A DNA stretch of 17,553 nt, from assembly GCA_024400915.1 (NCBI GenBank), contig JAKSLX010000037.1, positions 1 through 17,553 on the forward strand. The letters run 5' to 3'. The notes below the pieces were generated by a model, which searched no databases, was not told the origin of the DNA, and worked only from the letters and a program-made list of their open reading frames with translations. This DNA is from Treponema sp. (GTDB lineage Bacteria > Spirochaetota > Spirochaetia > Treponematales > Treponemataceae). The position numbers and the translations under genes are program-made. This document shows, piece by piece, positions 6,068 to 12,590 of the stretch (positions are counted from its first letter, which is position 1; every line of letters starts with the position of its first letter).

Positions 6068-8686
6068 CTAGTCAAGAAGCCAGTTGGAGAAATCATCAGG
6101 ATCCCTGTTAGAAGCATAATTGTTTTCTTCTTCAAGTTCAATGTTGAGTTCCGATGTAAGTTTGCCACTTCTAAGGAAACTAAGGTCAACATGGAGTGGT
6201 GCAAAGTCAGCATCATCAATGAAATAGTATCCTGACTGAAGTCTTGCCCTTTTTAATCTGAATGTTCCCAAAGTTCTTCCTGTGCTGTCTGTATGTTTCA
6301 GACAGCTTTCAGTTGGTTCTGTTCCAGGATAGTAATATGCAGTCATCTTGTAGCCTTCGCAGTCTGGTGTCAAAAGTCCACCGCTCTTGGAACAGATTTC
6401 AAGTTCAAGAAGTTCTTCCGGTTTTTCATCAAAGAACGGCTTGTATCCTTTACCCTTGTTTGCGGCATTCATGAAGTCTCCCCATGCAACACCGGCAAGG
6501 GTAGAACCGGTAATTGAAAGGCCTAGAGACTGACCAGGCTTGTCGAAACCGAACCAGAACACAGATGTATAATATGGAGTAAATCCTGCAGCCCAGGCAT
6601 CTGCCCAGTTCTGTGTTGTACCTGTCTTTCCTGCAATCGGCATGTCAAACTTCTGTCCCTGTGAATTTTCAAGGCGGAATTTTGAACCCTTGCCCTTGCG
6701 TTTTCCGGTAACATAGTATGTTGAATCCCAGTCTCCACCGTAACGGAGTGTTCCGCTTGCTACGGTCTGCTTCATGATTTCCTGCATGATGAATGCTGAT
6801 TCCTGCTTGAGGATCTGTTTGCCACCTTTCTGGGATTTCTGTTGGGCACGGAGTTCCTTTTCCGGATTCAAGATTTCATTCCCGTATTTGTCTTCAACAG
6901 AGAGAATTGCGATAGGTGTAACTTCCTTTCCGTGGTTTGCAATGGTAGCGTAGGCTTTGGCCATTTCAATAGGACGAACAGCGCACACACCGAGACCAAG
7001 AGGGTAGACCCTGTCAAAGTGTCGAGATTCAAGTTCTGATGAAGGAATGCCAAGGAGCGCCGAAGTTCTTTTGATTGCTGCATCGAAACCTACCGCATCC
7101 AGAACCTTGATTGAAGGAACATTCATGGAGTGGGCAAGGGCATACCATAAAGGAACATCGCCTTCCCACTGGCCTTTAAAGTCCTGAGGAATGTAAGGGG
7201 TGCCGTCTTCCTTGTGGAAAACAACAGGGGTATCGCTGATAATTGCAGTCATTGAAGCTGGGTGACCTTCAAGCATCTGGTGGTTTTCGATGGCTTCGGA
7301 GTAGTAGAGTGGTTTGAATGTAGAACCAGGCTGAAGCTTTGCCTGGATAGCACGAATGAACTGATTCTCCTGATCGTATTTTGAACCGCCGACCATTGCA
7401 TCGATGTAACCCGTTGAGTTTTCAAGGGCAATCATTGTTCCTTCAATGGTAGTCTTTTCTGCATTCTGTTTTGTAAGGGAATTGCCCTTATTTACGATTT
7501 CCGTCTTGAGGGATTCAATTCCGAACATCATTGAGAAAACATCGACCATAGGATTGATTTTGTTGCGGTATTCCTTGATTGCTATGGTCTGGTTTCTCTG
7601 TTCTGACATCTTTAAATCAGGCAAGTTAAAAGTAAGGCTCATGAGTTCTGTAAATGGAATGTACTTGCTGAATGCAGAACGCTCGTGGGAGTTCATGGTC
7701 CTCTGGTACATTCTGTTTGCGGCCTTGATGTAGTCCTGCATGATTTCGTCTGCAGCTTTCTGGTGTGCAAGGTTCAATGAAGTGTTTACTGTAAATCCGC
7801 TTGTGTAGATATCCTCTGTTCCATAAATCATGTCGTTGAGGGTGCGCCTTACATATTCGCTGAACCAAGGTGCCTCATTGCTCTGCATTGTATGGGCTGA
7901 TGCGCTTGTTCTTGTATAGTCGAAGTTTGCCCAATAGGTGTCAAAGCTTTCATCGGCCTCTTCCTTCGTGATGTAGCCTGAATCCACCATAGAAGTCAAA
8001 ACATCTTTCTGTCTTGCCATGGCACGGTTAGGGTGCTCGAAGGGATTGTAGAATGATGGGTTTGAAAGCTGGATTACGAGAATTGCAGCTTCAGCCGGAG
8101 TGATTTCAGTTGCTCCATGTCCAAAGTAGTATTTGCTTGCTGCGTTTACTCCGTATGTACCGCCACCAAAATATGTTCTGTTGATGTAAAGTTCGAGGAT
8201 TTCATCCTTTGAAAGATGGCGTTCCATCTGGATTGCCCACCAGAGTTCACGGAACTTTCTCTTAATTGAGTAGTCACTGCGGTCTGCGTAAAGGGTACCT
8301 GCAATCTGCTGGGTAAGGGTAGAACCACCACCAAGGGATTTGCGTGTAAGAACACCGACAACGGCACGGGAAAGGGCCTTGAAACTGAAACCGTGATGGC
8401 TGTAGAAAATTCGGTCTTCACGGGTAAGAAGGGCATCCTTCATGTGCTGTGGAAGATCCCTTATGGCAATTATTTCGCGGCGTTCATCACTTGCAAATTC
8501 CGTAATGAGTTCTCCGTGAACATCAAGAAGTCTTGTTGGAAGGGCTGTTTCAAAGTCGGTGAAATTTTCTGTATTTATGGTATTTACTGTTGCTGCAAGA
8601 CCTTTCCCAAGAAGTGCTCCGAAAATAATGGAAAAAAGGATGAGCACGCAAAGGCTGAAAGCAGGCAGGTGTTTTACAATTTTCAT
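6068..8686 (-). CDS. Class A penicillin-binding protein (PBP1A-type, bifunctional peptidoglycan synthase)
   Basis: An 872-aa bifunctional enzyme that polymerises lipid II into glycan strands and cross-links the peptides in the periplasm. There is an N-terminal signal anchor at about residues 9-31. The GT51 transglycosylase domain (about 55-250) has TREDRIFYSHHG with catalytic Glu90, GGGSTLTQQ (119-127) and LSKDEILELYIN. The transpeptidase domain (about 410-770) has SxxK (PGSTFK, Ser455/Lys458), SxN (SMN, 520-522) and KTGT (687-690). All key residues are present. A Lys/Gly-rich insert (GKRKGKGSK, 661-669) lies before KTGT. I chose ATG 8686. A TTG start 9 codons upstream would sit inside the promoter, and no Shine-Dalgarno precedes either. 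The gene leads an operon with the ParB-like gene. Confidence 0.96.
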   Translation of the reverse strand: MKIVKHLPAFSLCVLILFSIIFGALLGKGLAATVNTINTENFTDFETALPTRLLDVHGELITEFASDERREIIAIRDLPQHMKDALLTREDRIFYSHHGFSFKALSRAVVGVLTRKSLGGGSTLTQQIAGTLYADRSDYSIKRKFRELWWAIQMERHLSKDEILELYINRTYFGGGTYGVNAASKYYFGHGATEITPAEAAILVIQLSNPSFYNPFEHPNRAMARQKDVLTSMVDSGYITKEEADESFDTYWANFDYTRTSASAHTMQSNEAPWFSEYVRRTLNDMIYGTEDIYTSGFTVNTSLNLAHQKAADEIMQDYIKAANRMYQRTMNSHERSAFSKYIPFTELMSLTFNLPDLKMSEQRNQTIAIKEYRNKINPMVDVFSMMFGIESLKTEIVNKGNSLTKQNAEKTTIEGTMIALENSTGYIDAMVGGSKYDQENQFIRAIQAKLQPGSTFKPLYYSEAIENHQMLEGHPASMTAIISDTPVVFHKEDGTPYIPQDFKGQWEGDVPLWYALAHSMNVPSIKVLDAVGFDAAIKRTSALLGIPSSELESRHFDRVYPLGLGVCAVRPIEMAKAYATIANHGKEVTPIAILSVEDKYGNEILNPEKELRAQQKSQKGGKQILKQESAFIMQEIMKQTVASGTLRYGGDWDSTYYVTGKRKGKGSKFRLENSQGQKFDMPIAGKTGTTQNWADAWAAGFTPYYTSVFWFGFDKPGQSLGLSITGSTLAGVAWGDFMNAANKGKGYKPFFDEKPEELLELEICSKSGGLLTPDCEGYKMTAYYYPGTEPTESCLKHTDSTGRTLGTFRLKRARLQSGYYFIDDADFAPLHVDLSFLRSGKLTSELNIELEEENNYASNRDPDDFSNWLLD

Positions 8687-8695
8687 AGTTTTGAC

Positions 8696-8724
8696 ATTAT
8701 ATAGAAAAAACAATACTTATGCAA
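8696..8724 (-). promoter_or_regulatory. Promoter of the PBP operon, abutting the start codon
   Basis: On the minus strand, TTGCAT (8724-8719), a 17-base spacer, then a perfect TATAAT (8701-8696). Only nine bases (GTCAAAACT) separate the -10 box from the ATG at 8686, so transcription should begin 1-3 bases before the start codon. No ribosome site is present, which fits a leaderless mRNA. Confidence 0.75.
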
Positions 8725-8761
8725 TTTTTCAGGGAATCTAAGCCTATATTCAACGATGCTA

Positions 8762-8791
8762 TTGACAGGCATAAGGCCTTTGTGTTATTTT
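8762..8791 (+). promoter_or_regulatory. Promoter of tRNA-Asp
   Basis: A perfect -35 TTGACA (8762-8767), then after 18 bases TATTTT (8786-8791). Transcription would start about 5 bases before the mature tRNA. It is divergent from the PBP promoter. Confidence 0.65.
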
Positions 8792-8802
8792 AAGAGCAAC
8801 AC

Positions 8803-8876
8803 GGGGTGTTAGCGAAGCTGGTTATCGCGCTGGCCTGTCACGCCGGAGACCACGGGTTCGAGTCCCGTACATCCCG
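8803..8876 (+). tRNA. tRNA-Asp (anticodon GTC)
   Basis: A full cloverleaf can be drawn: acceptor GGGGTGT/ACATCCC with G73, D-arm GCGA/TCGC, anticodon stem CTGGC/GCCGG with loop CTGTCAC (anticodon GTC) and T-arm ACGGG-TTCGAGT-CCCGT. It is 74 nt long, and the CCA end is not encoded. Confidence 0.95.
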
Positions 8877-8880
8877 ATAA

Positions 8881-8910
8881 AACCTACTCATTCGAGTAGG
8901 TTATTTTTTT
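8881..8910 (+). terminator. Terminator after tRNA-Asp
   Basis: A 9-bp stem, AACCTACTC (8881-8889) with GAGTAGGTT (8894-8902), loop ATTC, then A and seven T. It lies between the two tRNA genes, so tRNA-Pro needs read-through or its own start. I see no good separate promoter for tRNA-Pro. Confidence 0.85.
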
Positions 8911-8923
8911 ATAAGACCCAAGA

Positions 8924-8996
8924 CGGGCAATAGCGCAGTTGGTAGCGCGCCACGTTCGGGACGTGGAGGTCGGGGGTTCGAATCCCCCTTGCCCGA
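8924..8996 (+). tRNA. tRNA-Pro (anticodon CGG), likely integration target
   Basis: Cloverleaf of 73 nt: acceptor CGGGCAA/TTGCCCG with A73, D-arm GCGC/GCGC, anticodon stem CCACG/CGTGG with loop TTCGGGA (anticodon CGG), T-arm GGGGG-TTCGAAT-CCCCC. CCA is not encoded. A tyrosine recombinase gene begins 133 bp downstream, so the 3' half of this gene probably serves as the attachment site, with the tRNA kept intact. Confidence 0.95.
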
Positions 8997-9000
8997 AGCA

Positions 9001-9025
9001 TAAATCCTTATGTTATAAGGATTTA
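9001..9025 (+). repeat. Hairpin immediately downstream of tRNA-Pro
   Basis: TAAATCCTTAT (9001-9011) and ATAAGGATTTA (9015-9025) form a perfect 11-bp stem with loop GTT. No T-tract follows, so it is not a standard terminator. It may help 3' processing of the tRNA or belong to the attachment region. Confidence 0.5.
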
Positions 9026-9056
9026 GACCATTACCCATAACCTTCTTAATTGTTAG

Positions 9057-9115
9057 ATGTCACCAAAATGTCACCGCTGGACTGTTTGGTGATGGATTTG
9101 ATTCAAATCTAGCCT
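9057..9115 (+). promoter_or_regulatory. Repeat cluster upstream of the integrase gene, possible arm-binding or operator sites
   Basis: ATGTCACC occurs twice in direct orientation at an 11-bp offset (9057-9064 and 9068-9075). The inverted form GGTGAT follows at 9088-9093, giving an 8-bp inverted pair TCACCAAA (9060-9067) / TTTGGTGA (9085-9092). Next is the palindrome GATTTGA-T-TCAAATC. Such clusters beside integrase genes often bind integrase or excisionase; that role is inferred here. Confidence 0.4.
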
Positions 9116-9129
9116 TAGGAGGTTTATCT

Positions 9130-10254
9130 ATGTCCTACAACGTATTAAGACGTTCCGTAAAATCAGGAAACAAATCGGTTTATCGCTGGTATTATTCTTT
9201 CATTGACCCTTTAACTGGTATCAAGAAGCAGAGGATCATTCCAGATTGCAAAAACAGAGCAGAAGCGTATGCCTATATTTCCCAGTTGCCGCCATTGGAT
9301 GATAAAACTGTAAAAATCAAGGATATTGCTAGGGACATGTTTATTCCTGGAAGTATGCACCTTTTAAGATTGGAACAGCATGGAACTGTTCTGGCGATGG
9401 AAACACTGAGCCGTCACAGGAAGACAACGGAATTGATAATCTCATTGTTTGGCGAAATGGAACTTAAAGACCTAACTGTAATGATGGTTGATAACTTCCT
9501 GACAAATAATGAGCATAAAGCCACCTGGAAAAACTCTTTTTTGGAGACATTGGGCCATATTTACAAGGAAGCACCTTTTTATGGCTGCAACGGCCTTGTA
9601 AAGCCCGCTTTCAGGCGATTTAAGCGTAATAGTAAAAAAGCTGATGTATTTACTACCGAAGAATTGAATCAATTTTTTAATCCAATTTATTGGGATAACG
9701 AAAGGGATTACCTTGCACTGTTATGTATGGCATCATTTGGATTGAGAATTGGTGAGGCTAGGGCATTGCAACCAAGGCAGTTTATCTTTGACAAGAATGC
9801 ATTGGTTGTTGATGGTTTCTGCAAAAAAGATGGCACTCGTATGAATCATAATAAAAAAGGATCTGATGAAAACAAAAAATGGAGGATCAGCTTTGCTCCA
9901 GATTCAACAATAACTCAACTTCAAGATTATATTGCAAATAATGGCATCCAAGATAACGCCTACATGTTTTATAGGGAGAACGGAATACCTGTAAGACAGG
10001 AATATCTCGAAAAGGTTTTCCTTCGCCAACTGTCCAAGGCTGGCATTGAAAAGGGAACAAGAAAACTTATTCCCCATTCATTTAGATTTACTTACGTCAC
10101 AAGAATGCGTAGAAATGCGGATGTAGAAACTGTTAGAAAAATGGTAGGGCATACTAGTGTAGAAATGACCGAGTATTATACCCGTGCTGCCATACCAGAA
10201 ATGATCAGCAGTTTGGAAAGTGTTGTTCCTGCTGTGAATGAGCTTTTTAATTGA
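9130..10254 (+). CDS. int: Tyrosine recombinase (integrase)
   Basis: A 374-aa site-specific recombinase that cuts and rejoins DNA through a 3'-phosphotyrosine to integrate and excise the element. The N-terminal part (1-50) looks like an arm-type DNA-binding domain, residues 62-165 like the SAM-like core-binding domain, and 172-360 is the catalytic domain. Catalytic residues are Arg206 (GLRIGEA), a probable Lys in the hairpin 241-251, His316 and Arg319 (PHSFRFTY), His341 (VGHTSVEMT) and nucleophile Tyr350 (Tyr349 is adjacent). The set is complete, so the enzyme is probably active. ATG 9130 has AGGAGG 7 bases upstream. Its position after tRNA-Pro points to that tRNA as target. Confidence 0.95.
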   Translation: MSYNVLRRSVKSGNKSVYRWYYSFIDPLTGIKKQRIIPDCKNRAEAYAYISQLPPLDDKTVKIKDIARDMFIPGSMHLLRLEQHGTVLAMETLSRHRKTTELIISLFGEMELKDLTVMMVDNFLTNNEHKATWKNSFLETLGHIYKEAPFYGCNGLVKPAFRRFKRNSKKADVFTTEELNQFFNPIYWDNERDYLALLCMASFGLRIGEARALQPRQFIFDKNALVVDGFCKKDGTRMNHNKKGSDENKKWRISFAPDSTITQLQDYIANNGIQDNAYMFYRENGIPVRQEYLEKVFLRQLSKAGIEKGTRKLIPHSFRFTYVTRMRRNADVETVRKMVGHTSVEMTEYYTRAAIPEMISSLESVVPAVNELFN

Positions 10255-10260
10255 TTTACT

Positions 10261-10283
10261 TTGACAAATAAAGTAAACAATTA
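10261..10283 (+). promoter_or_regulatory. Possible promoter of the DUF4177-like gene
   Basis: A perfect -35 TTGACA (10261-10266) lies 6 bases after the integrase stop. Candidate -10 boxes are TATAAA (15-base spacer, 10282-10287) and TAAATT (17-base spacer, 10284-10289). The -35 is strong and the -10 is ambiguous. Confidence 0.45.
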
Positions 10284-10310
10284 TAAATTTATGAAAATAC
10301 TAGATAAGAT

Positions 10311-10333
10311 GGTTCTGCGGTTCGGGCAGAATC
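10311..10333 (+). promoter_or_regulatory. Leader hairpin before the DUF4177-like gene
   Basis: GGTTCTGC (10311-10318) pairs with GCAGAATC (10326-10333), including one G-T wobble, around the loop GGTTCGG. It ends 3 bases before the GGAGG ribosome site (10337-10341), close enough to influence initiation. Confidence 0.45.
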
Positions 10334-10346
10334 CATGGAGGGAAAT

Positions 10347-10733
10347 ATGGACAAGTGGGAATATAAAGATATCGAAGTATCAACTATAGAAGAATTTAAC
10401 AAATATGGCGAACAGGGATGGGAAATGTGCAGTGAACCTCATTCCTTTAGCGATAAACTTCATGATTATAAGGTAAGTTACTCAGCTATATTTAAAAGAA
10501 AAAAAAATGGTTCAGACAACATGAGGATCATACAGCAGATGTTCAATGAACTCATAGCAGCCATCAAAGCCCTGAAACCTGCAACTCAGGCAAAGGCAAC
10601 TCCTTCCCCTGCCCAATCATCCAGCAAGGACGACTTCAAGCTTCCCCTCGAGGCTGAAAAGGAACGCAACAAGAAGGAACTCAGGGATCTTTTCCTTAAG
10701 AACGCTGAACAAAGGTCCGCAGAAGGCCGCTGA
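10347..10733 (+). CDS. DUF4177-like small protein with charged C-terminal tail
   Basis: A 128-aa protein. Residues 2-53 fit the DUF4177 pattern: an opening KWEYKDIEV, the central GEQGWEM (21-27) and the closing SAIFKRKK (46-53). DUF4177 proteins are small, of unknown role, and often sit in mobile or poorly characterised loci. A helical stretch follows (about 58-76, MRIIQQMFNELIAAIKAL), then an Ala/Pro/Ser linker and a Lys/Glu-rich C-terminal helix (about 98-124). ATG 10347 was chosen because GGAGG is 5 bases upstream; an in-frame ATG at 10335 would overlap that site. The family call is from recall of the pattern. Confidence 0.75.
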   Translation: MDKWEYKDIEVSTIEEFNKYGEQGWEMCSEPHSFSDKLHDYKVSYSAIFKRKKNGSDNMRIIQQMFNELIAAIKALKPATQAKATPSPAQSSSKDDFKLPLEAEKERNKKELRDLFLKNAEQRSAEGR

Positions 10734-11099
10734 TTATATGAAGGCTATCTATTTATAATCAATTCATGTTCTATACAGTTTTATTTGTATCATCATCATG
10801 ACGCTGCCTTCTGTTGTCTTAAGTAGTTCCGCTGGTATCGTTTGACTGTCTTCCGTTGTCTGTAGGCATTATCTTCGACACCTGATTTTTCTCCAAGTCC
10901 TGCTTACGGCGCATTTGACGTAGCTGGTTTGCATAGCGTACGGAGATATAATTGAAATTGATACTTATAGTGTCTCTTTGGGGGATTTTGCAACGGCATA
11001 ATTTGCCGTTGCGATAACTTTATGAAGTTTCTAGTCCTGTTTATTCTTGTATTCCGATTTGCTGATTAATTTCACTTGTCCTTAAAACTTTTTATCGTG
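10734..11099. other. Gene-poor stretch with decayed-looking minus-strand frames
   Basis: No convincing gene lies in these 366 bp. On the minus strand one frame is open without a usable start from 11019 to a stop at 10819 (it includes SVRYANQLRQMRRKQDLEKN). A second frame starts at ATG 10999 (MPLQNPPKRHYKYQFQLYLR), meets TAA after 31 codons, then continues open with basic residues (NAYRQRKTVKRYQRNYLRQQ). Neither start has a ribosome site. This may be a small degraded gene. A perfect 9-bp hairpin, GCAACGGCA (10990-10998) / TGCCGTTGC (11004-11012), loop TAATT, without a T-tract, lies inside. Confidence 0.4.
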
Positions 11100-11837
11100 T
11101 TATTTCAAATCTGGATCTTTCTGGCGTGGTGGCTCTGTTGGATGTGCAGCATTCCACTCCGTATCAAAGTCATAGCCACCAATGTGTCTTTTGAGCCTGA
11201 ATAAACGAGCAATAAGTTCAGAAATCATTTTTCTATCTGGCTCATAGAGATTGTCATAACTCATTAACATGTATTTGTACTTAGAGTACTTCTTTGCAAA
11301 ATCGTAATTTTCTTTTGAAACAACCTTTTCTTCCCCTAATGGAAGGTCTTCTTTGATTCCATGGGCGATAAATTCAAAAGTACAATTAAAATGTCTTGCT
11401 AGAGCTTCAATCTGTTTGATATTTGGCTGAATCCTATTATGTTCCCAATTTAATAAGTCGTATTTAGAAACAATGCCAGCTACAGGTGCAAACAGGGTTT
11501 CATACTGTTCATCTGTTACTTCATGGTAGTCAGGATCTGGAATCCCTGTTTCCTTCAGCAAAAGGTTGAATATTCTACTGAAAACTTTCTCTGGAGTTGA
11601 TTCATAGTCATCTGATGAATCAACTATTGAGTTCCCGATTAGCCAGGATGGATCAACTTTGCAATAGTTTGCGATTTTAATCACAACATCGGCGCTTGGT
11701 AACGAAGATTGTTTAGCCCAGTTTACAAATGAAAAACGAGATATTCCAACTTCATCGCAGAATTTCTGTTTGGAGAAATTTCTTTCTTTGGCTAATTGTT
11801 CAACATTATTTAATAATATAGCTAATGACTCTACCAT
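11100..11837 (-). CDS. XRE-family regulator with two helix-turn-helix domains (likely element repressor)
   Basis: A 245-aa DNA-binding protein. Residues 8-68 form an XRE helix-turn-helix domain (NFSKQKFCDEVGISRFSFVNWA, then LPSADVVIKIANYCKVDPSWLIG). A second, similar but more divergent unit spans about 84-160 (AGIVSKYDLLNWEHNRIQPN, then IKQIEALARHFNCTFEFIAHG). The tail is Pro/Asp-rich. There is no S24 peptidase domain, so it is not a LexA/CI-type self-cleaving repressor. It is divergent from the excisionase-replication module, the layout of a lysogeny-type switch, so it probably represses that module. ATG 11837 has no Shine-Dalgarno; a TATAGA box lies just upstream, so the mRNA may have a very short leader. 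Confidence 0.85.
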   Translation of the reverse strand: MVESLAILLNNVEQLAKERNFSKQKFCDEVGISRFSFVNWAKQSSLPSADVVIKIANYCKVDPSWLIGNSIVDSSDDYESTPEKVFSRIFNLLLKETGIPDPDYHEVTDEQYETLFAPVAGIVSKYDLLNWEHNRIQPNIKQIEALARHFNCTFEFIAHGIKEDLPLGEEKVVSKENYDFAKKYSKYKYMLMSYDNLYEPDRKMISELIARLFRLKRHIGGYDFDTEWNAAHPTEPPRQKDPDLK

Positions 11838-11869
11838 GTATTTAATTCTATAACAAAATTAAAAAAAAA

Positions 11870-11922
11870 TATATATGTACTACTTGACTGTGTGTAGATA
11901 CTATATTATATTAGCATATATA
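11870..11922 (+). promoter_or_regulatory. Promoter of the excisionase-replication module flanked by inverted operator-like sites
   Basis: TTGACT (11884-11889), a 17-base spacer, then TATATT (11907-11912) is a good promoter reading right. TATATATG (11870-11877) and its exact inverse CATATATA (11915-11922) flank it on both sides. CTAC/GTAG also bracket the -35 box. Binding of the adjacent XRE regulator at these sites is inferred. Confidence 0.6.
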
Positions 11923-11936
11923 CAATATTAAGGAGT

Positions 11937-12128
11937 ATGGGTAATACGTGTATTCCGGATGACAAGGAACTGTCATGTCAGCGCGATATTAGCATGACGG
12001 TAAGTTATCAGATCCCATCTGCAAGGAGGTTATTTAATCTTTTAGCTCGTAGAGCAGTTAATTTTAATCAAGGAGGTCATAGCAATGACACAACAGGACA
12101 CCCTCGTACTGAGGGGGTTAGAACTTAA
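11937..12128 (+). CDS. Possible 63-aa leader peptide (doubtful)
   Basis: An open frame from ATG 11937 overlaps the excisionase-like gene by 44 bp in another frame. AAGGAG is only one base from the ATG, too close for normal initiation, and the protein matches nothing I know. It could be a short regulatory leader or chance. It contains the leader hairpin at 11969-12001. Confidence 0.2.
   Translation: MGNTCIPDDKELSCQRDISMTVSYQIPSARRLFNLLARRAVNFNQGGHSNDTTGHPRTEGVRT
11969..12001 (+). promoter_or_regulatory. Hairpin in the leader of the excisionase-replication module
   Basis: ACTGTCATG (11969-11977) and CATGACGGT (11993-12001) form a 9-bp stem with one T-G wobble and a 15-base loop. It lies about 50 bases after the predicted transcription start. 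It may be an RNA element or a protein site, since GTCATG/CATGAC is an exact 6-bp palindrome pair. Confidence 0.4.
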
Positions 12129-12426
12129 AATGGATCGCATTTTGGATTTTTTTCTAAAGCAACAAAAAAAAGAAAATGTGAAATCTAGAATGGAGCCGGC
12201 TACAAGCGAATGGATAACTTTGCGGCAGGCGTGCGATATGCACGGAGGGTATAAGCTCTCTACTCTGCGTGCAAGGTTGGACCTTCAGCCGATGTGCGGT
12301 AGGGCCACTATGATCGGCAATAATAAGTGCTGGCGCAGGTCGGAGATAGAGGAGTGGCTTGCGATATCCTCGGCGGAGGAGAGGAAGGCGTATCAGCGGA
12401 AATACAATGGGGAGGTGAAATTATGA
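12085..12426 (+). CDS. Excisionase-like helix-turn-helix protein
   Basis: A 113-aa protein. Residues 1-35 are a short amphipathic helix region (RILDFFLKQQKKEN). Residues 42-95 fit a MerR/AlpA-type winged helix-turn-helix (EWITLRQACDMHGGYKLSTL, then NNKCWRRSEIEEWL), as found in excisionases and small phage regulators, where the final WxxSEIEEWL marks the second helix and wing. The start has AAGGAGG 8 bases upstream. It is the first solid gene of the rightward module, so it may direct excision together with the integrase or regulate the module. Its stop overlaps the next ATG (ATGA), implying coupled translation. Confidence 0.75.
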   Translation: MTQQDTLVLRGLELKMDRILDFFLKQQKKENVKSRMEPATSEWITLRQACDMHGGYKLSTLRARLDLQPMCGRATMIGNNKCWRRSEIEEWLAISSAEERKAYQRKYNGEVKL

Positions 12427-12590
12427 AATTTAAAACAACGAAGCCACTGAACGGCAATTCAGTGGCTGATATAAATTGTTCAAGACGCGAATCACAAACA
12501 ATTCTAGTTGAAACTTATACAACAAAAGTTGAACAACGTCCATACCTGAAGTATTCATTTCTTTCATTGGAGGTGAATTATGGCAAATAG
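12423..12590 (+). CDS. 55-aa protein of unknown function
   Basis: The ATG at 12423 overlaps the previous stop (ATGA) and has GGAGG 7 bases upstream, so translation is well supported even though the protein is small. It begins MKFKTTKPLNGNSVADINCS and ends LSLEVNYGK. I recognise no family. Its last 11 bases overlap the initiator gene, whose ribosome site lies inside it. A perfect 10-bp hairpin (12442-12467) lies within its reading frame. Confidence 0.6.
   Translation: MKFKTTKPLNGNSVADINCSRRESQTILVETYTTKVEQRPYLKYSFLSLEVNYGK
12442..12467 (+). repeat. Perfect 10-bp inverted repeat inside the 55-aa gene
   Basis: AGCCACTGAA (12442-12451) and TTCAGTGGCT (12458-12467) enclose CGGCAA. There is no T-tract. 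It sits about 120 bp before the replication initiator gene, so an origin, protein-binding or mRNA-control role is possible. Confidence 0.55.
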
